This document shows positions 17,910 through 23,795 of a DNA stretch of 23,795 nt, piece after piece. The notes below the pieces were generated by a model. That model was not told where the DNA came from and did no database searches. It was given only the letters and a program-made list of their open reading frames with translations. Both the position numbers and the translations under genes were made by a program. The DNA is from Xylaria sp. FL1777 (Eukaryota > Ascomycota > Sordariomycetes > Xylariales > Xylariaceae). The number at the start of each line of letters is the position of its first letter. The first letter of the stretch is position 1. The stretch is from contig MU400912.1 in NCBI GenBank assembly GCA_022578965.1, positions 1-23,795 on the forward strand, written 5' to 3'.

Positions 17910-18430
17910 TGTAATGGACTTGTCATATATTAATATAACGGGTTTGCTCTTAGGGTTTTGATTTGCAAGTAATAATAGGATCTTTAACGGTAGTTTATTA
18001 AGGAGGTTTTTGGAGTACTTTTATTATTGTGCATTAATAGAGGTTTTAAAGGATTAAGAATAATAAGTATATTAGTGCTTAGCAGTTATAAGGAAATTAA
18101 TAGCTAAAAAATTAAAACTAAGTAAATAACTAAATATAAGAAATACATAATTATATAAATAAAAAAAAGGTAAAAAAAGTAGTAATTTTTTCTAGATTAT
18201 TGCAAGTTTAGTAAGCATTAAATTACTATAAGCTTAGTAAGCTTTAAATTACTATAAGCTTAGTAAGCTTTAAATTACTATAAGCTTAGTAAGCTTTAAA
18301 TTACTATAAGCTTAGTAAACTAAGTAAATTATTATGTAACTTTAGCTTTAGCTAGCAAAAAAAAAGGTGCATAGTATATATAAAAACATTAAGCTGCTTT
18401 AAAAGCTACTTTTGTGCTAATTTTGTAATA
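17910..18430 (-). repeat. 3' LTR of copy C (521 bp)
   Basis: On the + strand it begins TGTAATGGACTTGTC and ends GCTAATTTTGTAATA, the reverse complement of the family-1 LTR. Its five-unit 26-bp array makes it about 25 bp longer than the copy B LTRs. The reverse polypurine tract follows at 18,431. It keeps GC-richer remnants (AACGGGTTTGCTCTTAGGG) near its outer end. Confidence 0.93.
18191..18320. repeat. 26-bp tandem array, 5 units, in copy C LTR
   Basis: There are five units in reverse orientation; three of them are perfectly or almost identical and centre on AAGCTTAGTAAGC. The high identity between inner units suggests recent unit duplication or conversion before insertion. Confidence 0.9.
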
Positions 18431-18471
18431 CTATTTCTTTTTTTCTAGAATTGTTGTTTTAACAATTTTCT

Positions 18472-18477
18472 GTAAGT
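18472..18477 (+). promoter_or_regulatory. Splice-donor-like GTAAGT in the antisense leader (copy C)
   Basis: CTGTAAGTATT on the + strand, 42-47 bases after the LTR edge, at the same distance as in copies A and B. It precedes the antisense ATG at 18,603 by about 125 bases, enough for a short fungal intron. Use is inference. Confidence 0.45.
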
Positions 18478-18602
18478 ATTCTTTTTTTTTTTTTTTTTTG
18501 TATGTTATAATATTAAAGCGTATTAAAAAAACTAACTGCTTATTTAAAACAAAACAAAAACTTGTTCTTGCTTTTTTTATTAATTTTATTAGTTATAAAG
18601 TT

Positions 18603-19046
18603 ATGTTTTGCTTTTGCTGCTTTAATTAGTTATTAATATGCAAAATAACAGATAATATATTTTGTTGTTTTAAATGCATATATATTAGTTGTTTTTGCAA
18701 TAAATTAGGGATTTTAGTTGATTTAATTAATAATATAGTTTTTAAACACTATTATTTTAAAAAAAAAAAAAAGCAAGCAAAACAATAGCTATTTTTAGTT
18801 TAAAAAGAATTAAAACAAGCTTAAAATAGCCTTAATTTTGTTTTAAGCAAGTTAGCTTAGCTTTATATATAAAAACGTTTTTTAAAAGCAAAAAGTATTA
18901 AAATGGTTTAATAAAAGCTTTAATTCTTAAATGAACTAAACAAAATAAAGCATATTAAAAAAAAACAAAAAACGCTAGCAAAAAAGCAAAAACAACAAAA
19001 AAAGCAAGCTAAAGCAGCACAAGCTGTTTTATTTAAGTTTAATTAA
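18603..19046 (+). pseudogene. Copy C antisense gene: six-Cys Zn2Cys6-like N-terminus plus coiled-coil tail
   Basis: This is the best preserved of the three. ATG 18,603 to TAA 19,044-19,046 is 148 codons. It reads M-F-C-F-C-C-F-N-stop-L-L-I-C, with all six cluster cysteines at residues 3, 6, 13, 22, 25 and 32. The tail has blocks such as KKKKKQAKQ, KELKQA, VLSKLA and KKQKQQKKQAKAAQ, charged and Gln/Ala/Leu-rich, without Pro or Gly, fitting a coiled coil. Roughly ten in-frame TAG/TAA codons are each one transition from Gln, Arg or Trp. It runs antisense to the element's own pol and stops just before the chromodomain end. The function is unknown; DNA or RNA binding is inferred from the cysteine spacing only. 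Confidence 0.8.
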
Positions 19047-19094
19047 GATTTTTTAGGCGTTTTTTTTAAAGTTGACTTTTTTTTTTTAGTTTTA

Positions 19095-22000
19095 AGCAGT
19101 TAAAGTATTAATAGTAAAATTAACTTATAACTACTTTAGTAATTTTTAAATATTTTTTAAGTTTTTAAGTATTATTAATATATAAGTATTCTTTTTATTT
19201 AATAAAATATTTTAGGTTATTGTTGTTTTAACGGAAATTTAATATATTTTTAACTTTATAAACGTTTTAATTTATTTTTATTTTTAGTTATGTTTTAATA
19301 AATATTTTAATAAGTGCTAGTTTTAGTAAAAAAATATAAAAAATAAAGTAAATTTATATATTTTTTAATAATAATAGTTTATAATTAATAAATAAAATAA
19401 CTTTTTTAATTTTAAAAAAGCTAAGTTTTTTAAATTTTAATTTATTGCTTAGTTGTTTTGTTTTAATTTAAGGAATATTAATGTTTGCATTTTATTTTTG
19501 TTATAGCAAGTAAACTTTGTTTTTTTTTTTAAAGGTTAGTTTTTTAGTTCGTTTTTTATTGTAGTATATTAATATTTATTGTTATAAAAACTAAAAGCGT
19601 AATTATAGTTTAGCTTATAGCGTTTTAATTTTTGTTGCAATAGTTTTTGCTTAAGGTGCTATAGTTAAAATAACAAGTGCTTTTATTAATGTTTTTTTTT
19701 GTTTTTTAATAGTTGTTTATTATTTATAAACAGCTTTATATAAAAATATGTTTATATTTTTGTTTATTAATGTGTTATATAAAATCTATACTATTAATAA
19801 TAGTTTTATTTAATTGTTTTATTAATAGTTAATATAACTTTATAAATATTGTTTTAGTATTTAGTTTAGTTTTTTTGTTTGTTTATTTATTTATAAGTAG
19901 TAAACAGTTAAAAACTTTAGTTTAATACTAATAAGTTTAAAAAAATTAGTTTTAAACTTAAAAGTAAACAATTTATTTTTGTTTAAAATAATCTTTTTTA
20001 GTAATTTATGCTTGTTTAAATATTAGCATACAAAAGCATATATAAGTTATTTAGCTATTGTATTTTTTTTAAACAGTAAAAAATAAGCATACTTAGTAAG
20101 TTTATTAATAATAACCTATATTTTATTGTATTATATTTTTATAACTAAGTTAATTAATAAAAGTAATATTATAATAAAATCTTAAATAATAATATATTAT
20201 ACTTGTTTAAGTATTTATATAAGTTATAGTAGTTTATAAAGCTTATATTAAGCTACTTTAGCTTTATTGCAAATATTGCACTTTTTTATAATAAATTTAA
20301 CTATGTTTTATAGTTTTAAAAAATCGTATTTTTTTTATAGTTGTTTAACTATTTTTGTTGCTTTTTAGTGTTTATATAATAAGTGTTTATAAAATTTTTT
20401 AATAAACTTGTTTTGTAAAAATTTTAGTAAGTAAATCTTACGTTTATATATTAGCTTATTATTTTTTGATTTTTTGTATTTTTGTAGTTATGCTAACTTT
20501 TTTAAATTATAAGCTTATTATAGCTGTATATTTATAAAGTTTTTAAGTATAATTTTAACTTTTAAGCTTTTATTTTTTTAAAAATATAATATTTAAATGT
20601 TTTTTTTTAAAACTTTAAATCTTTTTTAATTTTGTTAGCTTAATATGTTTGCTTAAATGTTTTCTTTTTTTTTAATGTAGCATATTTTAAAGTTAAATTT
20701 AAAGAAAAAAACTATTTAATTTTTATGTTGTTTAGTAATTTTTTATATAGTTATAAATTTTGTTAAGTTTTAATAATTTAAATAAATTTTAATTAGCTTT
20801 ATAGTTTTTATAAAAAACGGTTTTTACTTTTTAAATGCTATAATAATTGCAAGCAGTTTTTTGTTATATATAAAGTATTATAATGCTGCATTTTGTAGTG
20901 CTTTAAAATAATAAGCTATTAAATGCTATTTTTTGTTGTTTTTTAGTTGTTTTAAAACTTTTATAATTATACTATTTAAAGCATTTGTTTTTAGCTTTTT
21001 TTTTTTTTATAAATTAAGTAGTTTAACTATAAAATTAAAAATAACTTTTAGTTTTAGTTTTTTAAAAGCTTTTTAGGCTTTATTTAAAATTAAAAAAAAA
21101 ATTTTTTTGTATTTTTTTTTTATATACTTTATAAAGTAAAATGCCATTTTTTTAAAGTTTTAAATTAATATTTAAACATAGTTTAAAAATCTTAATGCTT
21201 ATTATATGTTTATAATAGTAGCTAAGTTAAATATTTTCTAGTTTTATACTGTATTAATTTTTAACTATTAAATCTATATTTGTTTTAAAGTAATTATAAA
21301 TCTTAAAAAGTTGATTTTTTATGTATGCTATATATACTTTTTTATGTTAAGTTATAATTTTGCTTGTTTAAGTATTTTTAATACTTAAGTTATATGTTTT
21401 TTATGTTTTTTTAGTATTTTAAAGTAAATTAAAATATTATTTAAGTAAATAAACACAAATTTGTTTAAAAACTTTTATAAAATTATTATTATTATATATT
21501 AAAAGCTAGCTAGTACGTTTTATAGTTTTTATAGTATAACTATATACTTATATAGTTTATATATTATTTGTATAACGGTTTTTTATTTTTTTTTTTTAGC
21601 TATTTTAATAATATAATATTTATTTAAAATATTAACTGCTATAAATTATTTTGCTTAACTAATGTTTTTTTTTATAATTATTAATAAAGTAAAAAGGTAT
21701 TTATTTATAATAATAATTATGTTTAATAGTTAATAATTAACTACTATTTATTATACTAGTTTTTTTTTTTTATTAATTAGTTGTTTTTTATTTTTTATTT
21801 TAAGTATTAATACTATAAAATATTTAATAAATAACTAAGATTTTTTTAAGAATCTTTTTGCTAGATTTTTTTAAATATATTTCTATAAAGCGTTTGTTTT
21901 ATTTAAGCTTATATAATATATTTAATAAAGCTTTAATTAACATTTTTTTTTAATAAAGATATAGTAATTTTATAAGTTATATTTAGAAAGTTTTTTTTTT

Positions 22001-22420
22001 TTTTTTTTTTTAAATAGTTTGTAAAATCTGTAATATACTTTTGGTATTTTGTTTAAGATTTCTTTTGCGATTTTTCTGATTTTTTTGCTTTATTTTTTAC
22101 TTTTTTAATTAATAGTTTTTGCTTTTTATTAAATTAAAAAGTTACTAGTTTTTAGCTATAGTATTTTTAAGATAATATTATAATTAAATATATTAGCAAT
22201 ATTTAGTATAATTTGTTTTTTGTGTTTTTATATAAATATATTAAAAAGTTTAGTTTTTTTAAGTATATAATTGTTATTATAGCTAGAAATACTTTTATTA
22301 AATCTTTTAATTTTTTAAGATTTTTATTTATATTTTTAAGGAATTTTATTTTGTTTTGCTACTTTAAGTAAAATTATGTTAACTTATGCTTTTAAGTTAA
22401 TTAAAGTGTTATATTTTCTT
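19095..22420 (-). pseudogene. Copy C pol relic: protease to chromodomain
   Basis: Read leftward: protease DSGA codons at 22,387-22,398 (now N-L-K-A), RT Y-L-N-N at 21,436-21,447, RNase H around 20,640-21,060, integrase first Asp (Asn) near 20,179-20,181, and chromodomain around 19,099-19,263. The domain order and the mutated catalytic residues equal those of copies A and B, so these changes are either parallel RIP hits or shared. No frame is open. Confidence 0.9.
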
Positions 22421-23795
22421 TTTTAATATATAAGTTTAACTTTAAATTAGTTTTGCTAGTTATTATATTAAACTTTATATAAAGCTTTAGTTTTTTTAGC
22501 TATTTGCTGCTTTTTTAGCAAATGCTTATTTTATTTTTTAACTTTTTTTTGTTAAATGTTTAAATGCTTGTTTTATTTAATACTTTAGATGTTATTATAC
22601 TTTATTCTGTTTTTGCTTTTAATTAAACTTTAAATTATAGTTTTTAAGCTTTTTTGCTTTTAGCAATTATTTCTTAGTATAATTATGCTTTAATTAGCTA
22701 ATAATATTTATAGCAGTTATTTTTATATTTCTTTAAAATAATGTTATAAGTGCAGTTAAAATTCTTTTTAAATGTTGCAAATTTTTATAAATCTTTATAA
22801 TAAACTATAGTTATAACTAACTACTTTAATTTATAAAAGTTTTATATTTTTATTTTTATAATTTGTTTAAAAAACTAATTATTTTTTAGTTTATTAAGTA
22901 AATATTAGTAGTAATAATATACTACATAATAATTTTATAATATTTTATTATGTTCTAGATTTTTTAAGCATAAAATATTATTATTGTTTTTTATTATAGT
23001 TTTATTATAGTAATAACTTTTAGCAATTAGTTAAATTACTAGCTTTAGTTTTTAAAACATATTAGTTTTTGCGTTAACTATTAATGCTTTTTTGTTTTAT
23101 TATATTTAAAGCAGTTTAAGCTATAAAAATACTTCGTTTATTTTTATTAGTTCTTTTTTTGTAGTATTTTTTATAGCTTTTAATTTTATTTATTTTTGCT
23201 TTAAAGTTTTATAAGTTTTGTTTTTTTAGGTTTACTTAATAACTAAATATTTTAGTAGTTTATAATTAGTTTAATAATTATACTATTTATAGTTATAGTT
23301 TTGTTTTTTTAAATATAATTTTTTTTTAGGCTATATTTTAAGCTTTAGTAGTTTAAAGTTTTTATAGTTTTATAAGTTTACTAACTATATTAATTTATTA
23401 TTTTTTGTTATTTATTATTTTTAGTTAAACTATTTTTTTAAGTTATATATTAAATAACTTTAATTGTTTATATAGTAAATATATTTTTTTATAATTTGTT
23501 TTAATAACTATAAAGCTTTTAAATAATATTTATATGTTTATTTATTTTAACTTATATAAATAAAGCATTTAGATTTGTTTAATATAAAACTTTTGTTTTA
23601 ATTTAAAATAGCAACTTTATATTTTTGCTTTAAAAACATATTTTTTAAATTGCTTTGTTGTTTTTTGTTGTTTTAAACTTTTATAATTTGTATTTTTTTC
23701 TTAAGTTAAAAAATTTTTTCTTTTTTATAGCTTTTTTTTTTGTTTTTTTTTTTAAATTAGCATTATTTTTAAAAGTGTTCTTTTTTTTTATAGTT
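22421..23795 (-). pseudogene. Copy C Gag-protease linker and start of CCHC knuckle
   Basis: This corresponds to 3076-4450 of copy B in reverse. The last bases (reverse complement AACTATAAAAAAAAAGAACA) are the middle of the zinc knuckle, with its His codon CAC kept. No independent gene was recognised. Confidence 0.8.

Larger units (their letters stand above)
18431..23795 (-). mobile_element. Copy C of family-1 chromovirus, internal part, - strand
   Basis: It is the reverse complement of copy B from 8440 down to 3076. Landmarks obey position C = 26,871 minus position B, so large indels are absent. It lacks the solo LTR and SINE-like insert of copy A. The window ends in the middle of the CCHC knuckle; gag and the 5' LTR lie beyond. 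RIP decay is comparable to A and B. Confidence 0.94.

Noticed and set aside
18191..18320. Regularly spaced repeats resembling a CRISPR array
   Set aside because: Units are contiguous 26-bp tandem repeats without unique spacers and lie inside an LTR.
1..23795. AT-rich organelle, apicomplexan or other naturally AT-rich genome
   Set aside because: Retroelement domains are riddled with stops explained by transitions, and one recent insert is of much higher G+C. This fits local RIP rather than a genome-wide low G+C.

Overview
The window is extremely A+T-rich (by eye well over 80%, not computed), with almost no intact reading frames, yet it is full of recognisable retrotransposon coding relics. 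Stops in those relics are nearly all TAA/TAG where the family expects Gln, Arg or Trp, and catalytic Asp codons have become Asn. Copies differ mainly by C/T and G/A transitions, and TpA is abundant. This is the signature of repeat-induced point mutation (RIP) and points to an AT-rich, transposon-filled block in the nuclear genome of a filamentous ascomycete (Pezizomycotina). The species cannot be told from this. No host gene was found.

Layout. Family 1 is a Ty3/gypsy chromovirus (gag, CCHC knuckle, protease, RT, RNase H, integrase, chromodomain) with LTRs of about 0.5 kb. It is present as three copies. Copy A (+ strand) runs from before base 1 to 14,151. Copy B (+ strand, complete, 1235-8936, 7702 bp, two 496-bp LTRs) is inserted in the RT region of copy A, with the 5-bp target duplication GTATA on both sides. 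Copy C (- strand) runs from its 3' LTR at 17,910 past the window end, with gag cut at the CCHC knuckle. Copy A also carries a solo LTR of a variant subfamily (10,904-11,420, duplication GTTTA). Its 3' LTR is split by a 736-bp, visibly less AT-rich, SINE-like insert (12,993-13,728) flanked by a 12-bp duplication. Between A and C (14,152-17,909) lies a truncated pol of a second, older Ty3/gypsy family on the - strand.

The most interesting content is an antisense gene relic between pol and the 3' LTR of family 1. In all three copies it spans exactly 444 nt from ATG to stop. It encodes an N-terminal six-cysteine pattern spaced like a Zn(II)2Cys6 cluster, followed by a Lys/Gln-rich, probably coiled-coil tail. 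It converges tail-to-tail on pol. A GTAAGT splice-donor-like hexamer lies in its leader close to the LTR in every copy. LTR length among copies (467, 496 and 521 bp) follows the number (3, 4, 5) of a 26-bp tandem unit containing the palindrome GCTTAcTAAGC.

Inferred order of events: the family-2 element is oldest; copies A and C inserted into or beside it in opposite orientation; copy B and the solo LTR inserted into A; the SINE-like piece inserted into A's 3' LTR last, after most of the RIP or largely escaping it.
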